Shown here: piece after piece, positions 44,471 to 53,859 of the stretch | Layout of the letters: each line of letters starts with the position of its first letter | Numbering within the stretch: position 1 is the first letter of the stretch | Translations under genes and position numbers: made by a program | Notes under the pieces: generated by a model | What the model was told of the DNA's origin: nothing | Database searches by the model: none | Seen by the model: only the letters and a program-made list of their open reading frames with translations | DNA from: Rhizophlyctis rosea | Taxonomy: Eukaryota > Chytridiomycota > Chytridiomycetes > Rhizophlyctidales > Rhizophlyctidaceae | Length of the DNA stretch: 63,704 nucleotides | Assembly: GCA_027596075.1 (NCBI GenBank) | Contig: JADGJC010000213.1 | Location: 1 to 63,704 of the forward strand | Direction of reading: 5' to 3'

Positions 44471-45271
44471 ATGTCAGAAACAGGCGAAACCTCTCACTTC
44501 GAACACGCGCAAGTGCTGTTGAGGTTGCAGAAACAAGCTGAGGGTAGGCAACCACTTCCCCGTCCCGCGTGAAAGCATCTCGCCCTCACAATGACTGCAG
44601 AACCACCTCACTTGCGCGAAATCTCCCCCGCCGCTCACTGGTCTCTCTCAAGTTTCAAACCCGGCTTTGGTCTGGACGAGCTCCGAGACAACAGCACCGA
44701 AAAATTCTGGCAGTACGCATCTTGGCACGATTCGCATAACGTCGGTCTGTACAGTGCCCAACTGACCGCTTTTCGCCGCAGGTCCGACGCTGGCGCGGCC
44801 GGCCCACCACACAGTATAACGCTGACATTTCCCAAAAAGACTGACATCAAGGTATAGCTCTTCGCCGTCCAGCATTATGCAAAGCCCCAAATTCACGATC
44901 TCAAACCCTTATTCAGAAAGTCAAAATATGGCTCGACACACCACAAGATGAATCCTACTGTCCAAGCGTCATCAAGATCAAGGCCGGAAACTCTCTGTGG
45001 GACGCGCAGGAGGTCTATTCAATCGAAGTAAACGAGAACATGGAGGAAACGGGTTGGCGCACAGTAGAGTTGTGGGAGGACGAAACCATCCAGTACGTAC
45101 CACCGGCCAACGTTTGCTGATCATGAAAGCTGACACATACTTTCAAGGAAACCCTTACGCGCACGAATGCTGCAATTCGTGATTGAAAAGAACGTCAACG
45201 AAGGGAAAGACTCGCATCTTCGTGCCGTGAGGGTTTACGCTCCGAAAGAGTTTGTAGACGGGTCCCATTGA
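44471..45271 (+). CDS. APC10: APC10/DOC1, anaphase-promoting complex subunit
   Basis: APC10 is the DOC-domain subunit that, with Cdc20/Cdh1, recognises D-box degrons and raises processivity of ubiquitination by the anaphase-promoting complex. Five or so exons: MSETGETSHFEHAQVLLRLQ; PPHLREISPAAHWSLSSFKP, then GFGLDELRDNSTEKFWQSDA (the conserved L-R-D-x-S/N-x-x-T-F-W-Q-S-D signature); GPPHSITLTFPKKTDIK; VKIWLDTPQDESYCPSVIKI, then KAGNSLWDAQEVYSIEVNEN and GWRTVELWEDETI; and LRARMLQFVIEKNVNEGKDS, then HLRAVRVYAPKEFVDGSH with TGA at 45269-45271. At about 180 residues it has the usual size. Codons split at introns (CA|G, G|AA) rejoin correctly. The C-terminal Ile-Arg tail that docks on TPR subunits in other species is not apparent, unless an alternative 3' exon exists. 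Confidence 0.92.
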
Positions 45272-45683
45272 GATTCATGCCAAGAGGTTTCATATTGACC
45301 CCATGGCTACCACTCAGAACCTCCGCGCTTCTCCCTCCGCGAATGCCCGATTTCACAACGGATGTCTTCCAGCAGTAAGTTCCTTGCGCATACACATTTC
45401 TATTTCTGACAACCAACATGCCCGCGTCAGATACGGTACCATCCGATGAAGTTGCCGGCCATATAATCATCAACGTTACTCAGCTGAGTACAGCCCCTTA
45501 CTTAATTAACCGGCACTGCGATGCGGTGGTCCGATTGAATAGTGGGCAGGATACCCATCGCTATTTAAAATTATGTACATGTCCTTGTAAATAACTCCAT
45601 GTGAAATAGTGTGCTCTGCCAAAAGGCCATGTGATCGATGGCGATGGTTATGTTCATTATCCAGGATTAGGGAATATCTCGTA
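45272..45683. other. Convergent 3' intergenic region
   Basis: 412 bp between the APC10 stop and the CAF16 stop. An open stretch at 45301-45370 ends at a GTAAGT-like sequence, and a second part resumes after a CAG. It might be an alternative APC10 3' end, but no conserved motif supports this. The minus-strand frame 45506-46249 here is read-through into CAF16's last intron. Confidence 0.4.
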
Positions 45684-46913
45684 TCATTGCGTTTCTTCTC
45701 TCCAATAGTTGTAGTACTTATCTCCGTACTGTAGCAAAGCAATGACACAAGCATCAGTAAGGTAGAAGCAATAAACAAATATAAGTCCCAAACACGTAAA
45801 CAAACGCCCACCTGTCTCATATTATCACTCAAAACATCCCACCTAGTCTTCGCCCTCCCATCATCATGCCTACTCTGCTCCTTCTCTTTCCTTCTCCTAT
45901 GATCCTCCGCCAACCACTTCTCCACCAACAACAACAACGGCGAATTGAACATCACCCCACCAAGCACCCCATCCTCCCTCCCACTCCCCTCCCCCATCCT
46001 CTCCCTCTTAATCTCCTCCAACTCCGGGAACCCCTCCCTCATATCCCTCACAAGCTCCAGCGTCCCCTCCACCATATGCGCCAGATGCGTCGGCCACCCG
46101 CCCAGGCCGTCAAATATATGCGTCGCGTAAAGGATTGTAGCGTTACGGGTTTGAGTTTCCTCTTTTAAGAAGCGGAGGAGGTTGGAGCGGGCTAGGACGT
46201 CGAGGTCTACGGTTACTTCGTCGAGGAGGAGGACGTCCCAGGGGTCCATGAGGCCCAGGACGATTTGGACGCGGCGGCGTTGGCCGTCGGAGATTTCGTG
46301 CTGTGAGGATTTTGAGTGATGTGCAAGTCAACAGAACGAGTTTGCGATATGAGCATCCCCACATGGTGGAGGCAGCACTAACCATGCTCCAGTTTGGGTC
46401 GACGTCCATGATATCAAGAAGCTTAGATACACGTTCCTGATTGCGTGGTGCGCCTAAAGTGAGCAGTAGACGAGATACGGGAAGCTCTCTGCGGATGATT
46501 GGGTTGTGAGCCTGATGGAAGGAAAATTAGTTCGATGTCTTCAAAAGCCTCGCTTCACCCAACACAGATTATCCCAAGCAAAAACTCACCCACTCCGTTC
46601 CTAGATACGTAATACCCTAAAAACATCCGTATCAGCACCATCTCTATTCCACCACCCACTCCTCACCCCATACCTGACTATCATCATAAAACGGATTCTT
46701 CCCCAACACCTTCACATTCCCCTTCACCAACCGTTTACCAGCAAGAATACGCAACAGCGTACTCTTCCCAGCACCGTTCGCGCCAACAAGCAGACATCGC
46801 GAGCCGCGCAGGAGGGAGAAGTTTAAGTTTTTCAAGATGGGACCGCCGCCAAAGTCGAAGTTGAGGTCTCTTACGGATATGACCTCGTCTGTGGGAGTTG
46901 TGGAGGAGGTCAT
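45684..46913 (-). CDS. CAF16: CAF16-like cytosolic ABC ATPase
   Basis: Soluble single-NBD ABC protein. The yeast homologue is tied to the CCR4-NOT complex, while plant and fungal relatives are ABCI-type. Four or five exons. The first begins [20 protein letters not shown] and has Walker [10 protein letters not shown]. The next reads [20 protein letters not shown], the CAF16-type Q-loop area. Then come [10 protein letters not shown], the signature [17 protein letters not shown], Walker [19 protein letters not shown] and the His switch [11 protein letters not shown]. An intron after NMRQ leads to the last exon, [14 protein letters not shown], with TGA at 45684-45686; that short exon matches the family's conserved tail. 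No membrane span. Inside exon sequence near 46110-46130 third-codon bases switch from C-ending to G-ending. Confidence 0.9.
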
Positions 46914-47250
46914 GTTGAGGAAGTGTTGTCGAGCTACAGTTGAGAAGAATGAGCTGGCAAACAGGCAACGGGAGGTAGTGGCACTTATAAGATGATCTAG
47001 TGTTGGGAAGAATAGGAATATGCGGATAAGTGTAAAATTGGGGGATTGGGGATCGGGAGGAAACGGGGAAATGGATCAAACAGCTTGAAAAGCCACACGG
47101 AGGTTTGATGATGTAAACAAAAGATTATTTTTGGGACGATGGTGTTCCAAAATCGGACATCCGTCTCCATTGCTCCTCCTTTCTTCCTTTTCCTCCTGCT
47201 TTCCTCGACACAAATTCAATACCTGTAACACCTCGACCCAAGTCGCGAAA
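46914..47250. promoter_or_regulatory. Divergent promoter of CAF16 and METTL6-like genes
   Basis: 337 bp between start codons at 46913 (minus) and 47251 (plus). The right half is rich in CT tracts (CTCCTCCTTTCTTCCTTTTC) just upstream of the plus-strand ATG, as in other leaders here. No TATA box is evident. Confidence 0.5.
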
Positions 47251-48604
47251 ATGGACCCAGAACTCGAAGAACAAGCAAAGGATTTACTCTCAAAAGATAC
47301 AAAGGTTGTGCCTGAATTCAAGCAAAATAAGTTGCTACAGGAGACGACGCGGAACTGGGACTTGTAAGTCTGAGTTCAAGGTCCAGCCCCCATATCAAAC
47401 AAAAACTTACTGACGAACTTTCAGGTTCTACAAGGTACTTTCAAAATCAAACCAGTTATGCTAAGTATCCCCTAATTCATCCATCCGTACAACATCTTTA
47501 CTCCAGAGAAACACAACAAACTTCTTCAAAGACCGGCATTGGACAGACCGAGAATTTGAAGAGCTGCGGCCAACGAGCGGAGAACCATGTAGCAAGGTAT
47601 TGTCATTATCCCACAGCTGACTCATCAGCATTCCGGTGGATGCTGAATGGATGCATCCCCTCATTAGTTATTCCGCTAACATAAGCTGGTCCCATACAGA
47701 AACTCCTCGAAATCGGTAAGCATCCCCCACCAACCATTAGAAAACCCATCTCTCAGCACCTAAATCCTCACCCCGCCCCAGGATGCGGTGTAGGAAACTT
47801 CGTCTTCCCCCTCCTAGACCTCAACCCCGAACTATTCATCTACGCCTGCGACTTCTCCAAAAGGTAACACCACGTGCCTCTTCCCGCACAAACCAACCTC
47901 CCAACCCCCATTTCACCACCCAGAGCCGTAGAATTCGTCCAGGCCGACCCACGCTACACACCAACGCGGTCAAAAGCGTTTGTTTGTGACTTGACTCAAG
48001 ATGCCCTAACAGATAACGTACCAGCAGAGTCACTAGACCTGATATCGGCTATCTTCATGTTGAGTGCTGTTGCTCCGGAGTAAGATCATGCATTGGACTA
48101 CTCCTGTCCTTTCATTTGCAAACAAAACGCCCAATGCTCAACCTCATCCATTTACAGTAAACAAGCAAACGCCATACAAAACATGCGAAGCGCACTTAAA
48201 CCCGGCGGGGTGGTTCTCTTCCGGGATTACGGTTCGTCTCGTTGTCCTTCTGTTCAATCTACTCTCAACCCAAAACCCACGCCTCCTAACCCCCATCCAA
48301 ATCAGGCCTCTACGACGCAGCCCAACTCCGCTTCAAGCCCGGCTCCAAGATGAAGGACCAATTCTACGTCCGGCAGGACGGGACGTTTGCTTATTACTTC
48401 AGTACAGGTAACCACTCATGCCTCGGTTACAGCTGGCATTACGCCACATACTCATTTCTCCCCCCAGAACAACTAAGCCAGCTATTCGTGGAAGCTGGGT
48501 TTGAAGTTCTCGAAAACGAGTATGTGTGCAAGGAGGTGGTAAATAGGAAGAGGGAGCTTAGTATGCAGAGGATATTTGTTCAGGCTAGGTTTCGGAAGGT
48601 TTAA
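47251..48604 (+). CDS. METTL6: METTL6-like tRNA m3C32 methyltransferase
   Basis: SAM-dependent enzyme of the METTL2/6/8 (Trm140/Trm141) family, which makes 3-methylcytidine at position 32 of tRNAs; the METTL6/Trm141 branch acts on tRNA-Ser. Seven or so exons. Visible blocks are VVPEFKQNKLLQETTRNWDL; FYKRNTTNFFKDRHWTDREF; SAM motif I, KKLLEIGCGVGNFVFPLLDL; ACDFSKRAVEFVQ; ISAIFMLSAVAP then DKQANAIQNMRSALKPGGVV; LFRDYGLYDAAQLRFKPGSK; KDQFYVRQDGTFAYYFSTEQ; and the last exon's LFVEAGFEVLENEYVCKEVV, NRKRELSMQRIFVQARFRKV. Splice joins restore conserved residues, such as GA|T giving Asp in VAPDKQ. Length is about 270 residues, with no N-terminal extension, which fits METTL6 better than METTL2/8. Confidence 0.9.
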
Positions 48605-48990
48605 TGCTAAAGGAACGCTACATGCTAATAGACCACTGATTGCGGATAATGGCCTTAGTAATCTAGTAATCGGTCTGCTCACATGGATCGAAAACAAAAA
48701 CGTATATTCAAATTTGAGACCTTTCTCTGAGGCTTGAGGACAGACATTGCTGTCCCTTCTTAAGGAGTGACCATTGTAAGGTCTGCGGGCATGTCAGCGA
48801 AGAAACGTTGCCTTGACAATAGCACCAGGACAGTCCTGGACTCCGATTATTCCGCAATGCAAGCAATGTTGAGCAGAGGGGTTGTGATATGGGACAAAAA
48901 GTCAGAATGTGGAATCTGTACAGGAACTGAACCAGCGGATCTCCCGTCCCTGCATATGTAAAAATGTATGGTCCTCACGGGTTGCCAGTC

Positions 48991-49117
48991 CGCTACACAC
49001 ATATATTGGTCACTGATTCCGTTTAATGACTAGTGTGTGTGGTGTTGGTGATCGCATCACTGATCAAGTGATATCAATATCGTTGAGGCGTTCTGAAGTA
49101 AATATATGTGTGTAGCG
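48991..49117. mobile_element. MITE-like element with 17-bp perfect terminal inverted repeats
   Basis: CGCTACACACATATATT at 48991-49007 is the exact reverse complement of AATATATGTGTGTAGCG at 49101-49117, giving a 127-bp unit. It has no coding capacity. I see no clear target-site duplication. It contains a TCACTGATCA motif at 49057-49066, and its right end abuts a tRNA-like sequence. Confidence 0.55.
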
Positions 49118-49200
49118 TAGGTGCAAATGCGCGAGGATTATATATTTTTGCACTTTTCATCACTTGCGCCCGCTGTTCGATCCTTGTACCGGATTTTTCT
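49114..49200 (+). repeat. tRNA-derived SINE-like repeat, copy 1
   Basis: An A-box-like TAGCGTAGGTG is followed about 50 nt later by a B-box-like TGTTCGATCC. The first 26 nt (49114-49139) are identical to 51410-51435. The anticodon and T stems do not pair well, so it is probably a tRNA-derived repeat rather than a working tRNA gene. Confidence 0.5.
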
Positions 49201-50003
49201 AATTCGTGATGATATGTTTCACTATCCTTCATTACCTTGTGTCGGTATGGTTTTGGTTTGATGGTGGCATGCCGTACTCCCCATCCTGTGCTATGGAGGC
49301 AATTGGGAATGCAAGTTAAATTTAAATATGAAAGGCGAACGACACCAGTCGCCTTTGATATAACGCTCCCACCGCCTCACTGGTGGTGGTGGTGGTATTG
49401 CGGTCGCTGTGAGCCCGCTGGTGAATGGAAGCTGAAGTATAGCTACCCATGCTTTATGCAGAACAGTCAAGAATATTATGAGTTGATCCGATTCACGCCA
49501 TGGTCTTCCGAGATCATTGTACATTTCCGACATACTCGTCTGACTCTATTACCGCCAGAACTGTTAGTCCGTCTGATGCTCTATTACCGCCAAAACTGTT
49601 AGAGTTCGCAACCCCATGATTCCTTTATCCTCATGAACGGACGGTCCTTTGGTTCAGCCTATTCTCACATTCGTTCCGCAACGTTCCATAGATTTCCCAT
49701 GATTGATGCAGGCATTGAGTCAGCACTGTGAGTTCAGTTGAAGTCTTGACGGACGGACACCTTTATGATGGGTGGGACGGACATCCGGGGTCCCTGCACT
49801 GACCACTGCTGCGGAATGACGGGGTGCAATTTGCAGGGTCCCCGAAAATGAGGGGCACAGCCATGTCCTGGCTTGGCACAGTCATCAGACGCGTTTTCAC
49901 ATGCCAATGCCCACCAAGCCACCGCACTGTCCCCACTCAGCCAAATCTTCCCGTCTTTCCCACGCTCGAATCCCTCTCATCTTCTATATGTGTCAACATT
50001 CTA

Positions 50004-50085
50004 TAAATATCAGGCCATCCCCGCATGCACCGCTGCCTTCCCTCACCCTTCACTCAAGCCTATTGGCTTAGATCAAGTATAGTTT
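50004..50085 (+). repeat. TATAAATA-led repeat, third copy
   Basis: TATAAATATCAGGCCATCCC near 50004 matches TATAAATAGCAGGCCGTTCC at 18813, with further similarity (CCCGCATGC against CCCGTATGC, TAGATCAAG against AAGATCAG) over about 80 nt. No coding sequence follows it. It may be a promoter-bearing repeat or an LTR fragment. Confidence 0.4.
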
Positions 50086-50367
50086 TACCGTGGATTGCAC
50101 GCTGACCAGGTGGGACAATTGCTTTTTGAGATTGCTTCTGGGTTAGGGTCGGTGATGCTGTGGGCTTACTGAGGGATGCTGAGACCCTTCCTGCCAAACC
50201 GTGTGGTGCTTTTTCGTGCTGCCGGGTTCTGCTGTGGCTTTGTCTGCTGGTGGGACACTGGCCCGGCTAGGTGATTCTATACGATGGGTCTAAGTCTCTC
50301 TGCCTTTGTAGCATTATAGATTTGTATAGTAGTTTTGTGAATACGGGGGCAGGAGGAATAGCAACTG

Positions 50368-50427
50368 CTCGATTCCACATTGGTACCAGCGGCACTGACT
50401 GGTGGCATCCTGGGATCGAGCTACATT
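50368..50427 (+). repeat. Short dispersed repeat, relative of 16344-16408
   Basis: The core TGGTGGCATCCTGGGATCGA continues to CTACATT and is the inverted relative of the segment near 16.35 kb, with four mismatches in 28 nt. It is followed by an A-rich tail (about 50428-50470), as expected of a retroposed element. Confidence 0.45.
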
Positions 50428-51404
50428 TCCCTTTTTCAAAAATAAAGAAGAAAATACAACAAAATAACAAGAATCTTTATGCATCGCTCGGTGTGAGAAC
50501 AGCTTCTTGATCTTTGTGGATTTGATGTGGTTCCCTCAGTTTTTATTTGTCTACATTCAGCTGAAGGCCGAGCCGTACGGGAACATGTCTCGCGTCAATC
50601 AACGGAGTTCTCCCCCTGTGTGGTGAAGTTGTTAAAGAGACAAGAGACCGCATGGGTATCATATGGTTCCCTCAATCCATCCACCGTCCCCGGAACTATC
50701 AATCAACATTGCTCCACTAGCTCTACGGCCTATACTGAACAAAGCATCCCACAGAGAAGATACACAACACGCACTCGCTGCCACCAATTGTTCAGTGCAA
50801 ACGCACTGATCCCGGTCTTGGCGGATCCCAACCGTCATTGAACAACAACAAAATGTTTGTCTGCGCGGAGACAAAAAATGGACTCCGGCAGAATCTTTGA
50901 GTAAATAGAGTGTGTATCCTGGACTGATATGTGGTTCCCACACTATGACAACTTTCGCGTAGCGAATGAGGACGATCCTGATCTCAATGATTACCCAAGA
51001 ATTCCTCTCCTGGTCAACAAAATTGAACTTCTGCCAAGTTGCTGATCTTTTTGTGCCGATTTCCATGCGATGCAGAAGTTCTACTCATCGGGCGCTTCGG
51101 GTTGTCTTTCAGCGAATGGACCTGGGGAGCTATTTGTTGCCTGCGTCAATCCAGGAGTATCTCCTCACTTCCCCAAGTAAGTTCTTAGTGATCGTGCACC
51201 TGGTGGGACGTACTTGCCAGCACTTGTTCAGATTCTTTTTGGAACTTCTTTAACAATATCGCGAGCATTCAGACCACTGAAGTAAACGTCCAGAGCCAGT
51301 GGCACGGGCTGGCAGTGCCACCAACAGGGGCCAGTTGGCCCATCAGCCGTCATTGACGCGTTTGAGGGTCAAGTTTTGTGATTAACCCTCCGGTAGTAAT
51401 CTGT

Positions 51405-51490
51405 AGCATAGCGTAGGTGCAAATGCGCGAGGATTGCATCTTTTTGCACACCGCAGGTCCGGTGTTCGATCCCCACCTGTCCCTTGTATT
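51405..51490 (+). repeat. tRNA-derived SINE-like repeat, copy 2
   Basis: It has TAGCGTAGGTG, a self-pairing TGCA-TCTTTT-TGCA arm in the anticodon position and GGTGTTCGATCCCC, followed by a T7 run that could end RNA polymerase III transcription. T-stem pairing is imperfect. It shares a 26-nt identical core with copy 1. Confidence 0.5.
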
Positions 51491-51540
51491 TTTTTACCCA
51501 ATCTCCTAGACACATATTGATACACTTCCAACCCGAGTCA

Positions 51541-51605
51541 TAGCGTAGCCGCCAGTGCGCAATGATTGATTCATTGAAAGGTCCGATGATCGACACCCGA
51601 ACAGA
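51541..51605 (+). repeat. tRNA-like fossil
   Basis: TAGCGTAGCCGCCAGTGCGC resembles a D arm. CAATG-ATTGATT-CATTG is a perfect 5-bp stem with a 7-nt loop, and GATGATCGACACC is a degraded B box. It lies about 50 bp after copy 2 and is probably an older relative. Confidence 0.35.
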
Positions 51606-52572
51606 GCTTTTCCCTTTGCGGTTTTGAGATATTATTCATTTGACATTCGGGTCCTTTTACCGCAACATATTGGTTTTCGTGGTTGTATGTTTTTTTTCTT
51701 TTTTTGACAACGATTTAACTACGGACTTCGTTGGGCAGCTTTGGTGGTAGTCCACCGGTGAGACCTTCCTGACCCTGAGATGTCGCCGGCTTTCGGCCTC
51801 ACTTTGATCTGAAGGTGCTGAAGGGGAGTGAGACTGTACAACACCGCCGGGAAATATTCAACAATTTTTCAGAAATGACCTCCAGTTTACTGATATGTAC
51901 AGATCAAAGTGATCGAGAACCCTCCTTGTGCACCGTATTGGTCGACCGCGCCGGGAGAAAAAGATGTGTAGTCAGCCCCACAGTGCTCCCATGATAATCA
52001 GATGCGTTCAAAACCCTGTTGAGCAGCCCGTGCAGAGATCTTCATGTTATACTACGGAAATGTCATACTCTGATATTACCGCCGTGGACAGGTCCCTTAT
52101 CATCCAACTCATTAGACAGGTGGTCAGTCTTTCAACAAGCGTGAGTCGAATTTTGACATACAAGTGCTGATTCGTGAATGTCGCAACCTTCCACCAACAT
52201 ATTTAGCGGCACAGTCATCATACGTATGGTGATGGTGCCACTAACAAGCTCTCGCATATCGGCGATGAAGAGACACTGATGTCAGAGCACAAATGGCATG
52301 ACAGCTTCGACTAATTTGGCGCTTCGGCAGTCATAACCGGATGTGGAATTTGCATGTGCATTAGCAGCGTGCTCATCCCATCGAGAAGCCCAAGTTCCAA
52401 CAATCCCTAATGCATCGACAAACCCAAAACCACCACAGCCAAAACACATCATCCAAATAAATCACATTCAATTCCACCCACATACAAAGTAACAACAAAC
52501 CATCACATGGTAATCATGTACATTAAAAAGAAAAGGACTGCTATCCATCTATCCCTATCTCCTTCAACTCGC

Positions 52573-53859
52573 TTATCCCTCGAGGGTGAGAGCGAGACCG
52601 ACCTTGTGGACGTTCTCGTGCAGACGGGTGGTGTCGAAGAGACCGCCGAGAGACAACTTGATTCCGGGGCGGAGGATTTGGGTGTAGCCCAAGCCGAGTT
52701 GGCCGCGGTTGTCGACCTTAGCCTGTGAGGTGGTGAAAATGCATACGTAAATATCGCGTGTTCAAGGGTCGACAAAGTTTGAAAAGTTGACTTTTGAATA
52801 TCTGCCGACATACCTTGATGAAAGCAGCGCTGTCAAGGACGTACTTGGTACCGACCTCGACGTGGACGACGTCGGAGGCCTTGGTCCAGGTGGCCTTGGC
52901 ACCAGCCTCAACATCGCGGTTGACACGGTGGAAGTAGGAAGCGGAGAAGGTGTTGAAGGCGTTGAGGCTGATTTATGGACATCGACAATCAACAATCCGT
53001 ACTTATGAAAAGGAAGTACAATGAAGCGCACAAGCAAAACTTACGCGTGAAGGGAGACGTTGTAGAGGGGAGCGACATAACCGACAGCGGCGTTGTACCG
53101 GGTAACACGGGCATCGGCAACATCGTAGGCGACCTCACCACCGGCAAGGAAACCGTCGTTACTGGTATAGATTACGGCATTAGGTCTGAAAGAGTTCTAC
53201 ACCACGAAGTCTGCAGATATGCACATACCCAACAACGGCATCACCTTGAAGGGTGGGGCCCTTGAAAAGGTCGACACCAGCACGGGTGAAGATGTAGTCC
53301 TGCTTGTACTCAACGCCGGCACGGGCGTTCTTGGTGCTACATAGGAAGATGAATCAACAACCGCACAAATGCCCATTAGAACAAATTCAAGAAACATACC
53401 CCTTGGCGGGGAGGAGGGACGCGTTGATGTCGAGCTTGAGACCCTTGGCGATGGTGTCTTGGAGCTCGAGCTGAGCACCCAAGATGTTGCTGGTGGTCCA
53501 TGACTCGGTGAAGGTAACACCTAAGCATCAAGCGGCCCATCAATGATCCGAACCATCACGCTTTTCCCATCATATCCACATACCACGGAGCTTGTCAGTG
53601 TACTTGGTCTTCAATTCACCGGCAATAGCACCGGTCTTGTTGTCCTTGGCACCGAGAACGGTGAATTTCTATTGATATAAAGGTTGTAGTTAGCACTCGA
53701 AGCTCCGATGATTGTGATCCGTCGCGTCAGATTACATACGATGCCGTTGGGGGTGATGGTGTTGACCTCGAGCTTGGCGTGGCCGACAGGGAAGTCCTTG
53801 CCGAGCAAGTCAGAGGCTTGCTTGCCGAGGTCGGAGAAAGCGGGTGGAACGTAGGACAT
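52573..53859 (-). CDS. POR1: Mitochondrial outer-membrane porin (VDAC)
   Basis: Beta-barrel channel for ATP and metabolites in the mitochondrial outer membrane. Seven or so exons give about 283 residues, the standard length. It opens MSYVPPAFSDLGKQASDLLG, the conserved N-terminal helix region. Later exons read FTVLGAKDNKTGAIAGELKT, GVTFTESWTTSNILGAQLEL, GLKLDINASLLPAKG, AGVEYKQDYIFTRAGVDLFK and LHALNAFNTFSASYFHRVNR. The C-terminal exon holds the eukaryotic porin signature GLGYTQILRPGIKLSLGGLF and ends VGLALTLEG with TAA at 52573-52575. Alternating hydrophobic strands are visible throughout. Introns are 70-110 nt. Confidence 0.94.

Larger units (their letters stand above)
48605..52572. other. 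Gene-free, repeat-bearing region, about 4 kb
   Basis: No convincing gene. It contains a MITE-like inverted-repeat element (48991-49117), three tRNA-like sequences (about 49114-49200, 51405-51490, 51541-51605), a TATAAATA-led repeat (about 50004) and a short dispersed repeat (50368-50427). The last ~200 bp is A/C-rich on the + strand and is the 3' flank of VDAC. Frames at 49237-49602, 50659-51066 and 51928-52170 have no recognisable motifs. Confidence 0.5.

Noticed and set aside
45506..46249. Unspliced minus-strand continuation of CAF16 beyond NMRQ
   Set aside because: Splicing at the GTGGGC donor to the short exon [14 protein letters not shown] restores the family's conserved C-terminus, so the longer reading is intron read-through.
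51405..51490. Functional tRNA gene
   Set aside because: The A and B boxes and a T run are present, but the T stem and acceptor stem do not pair properly and a sister copy shares only the 5' half. A tRNA-derived repeat fits better.
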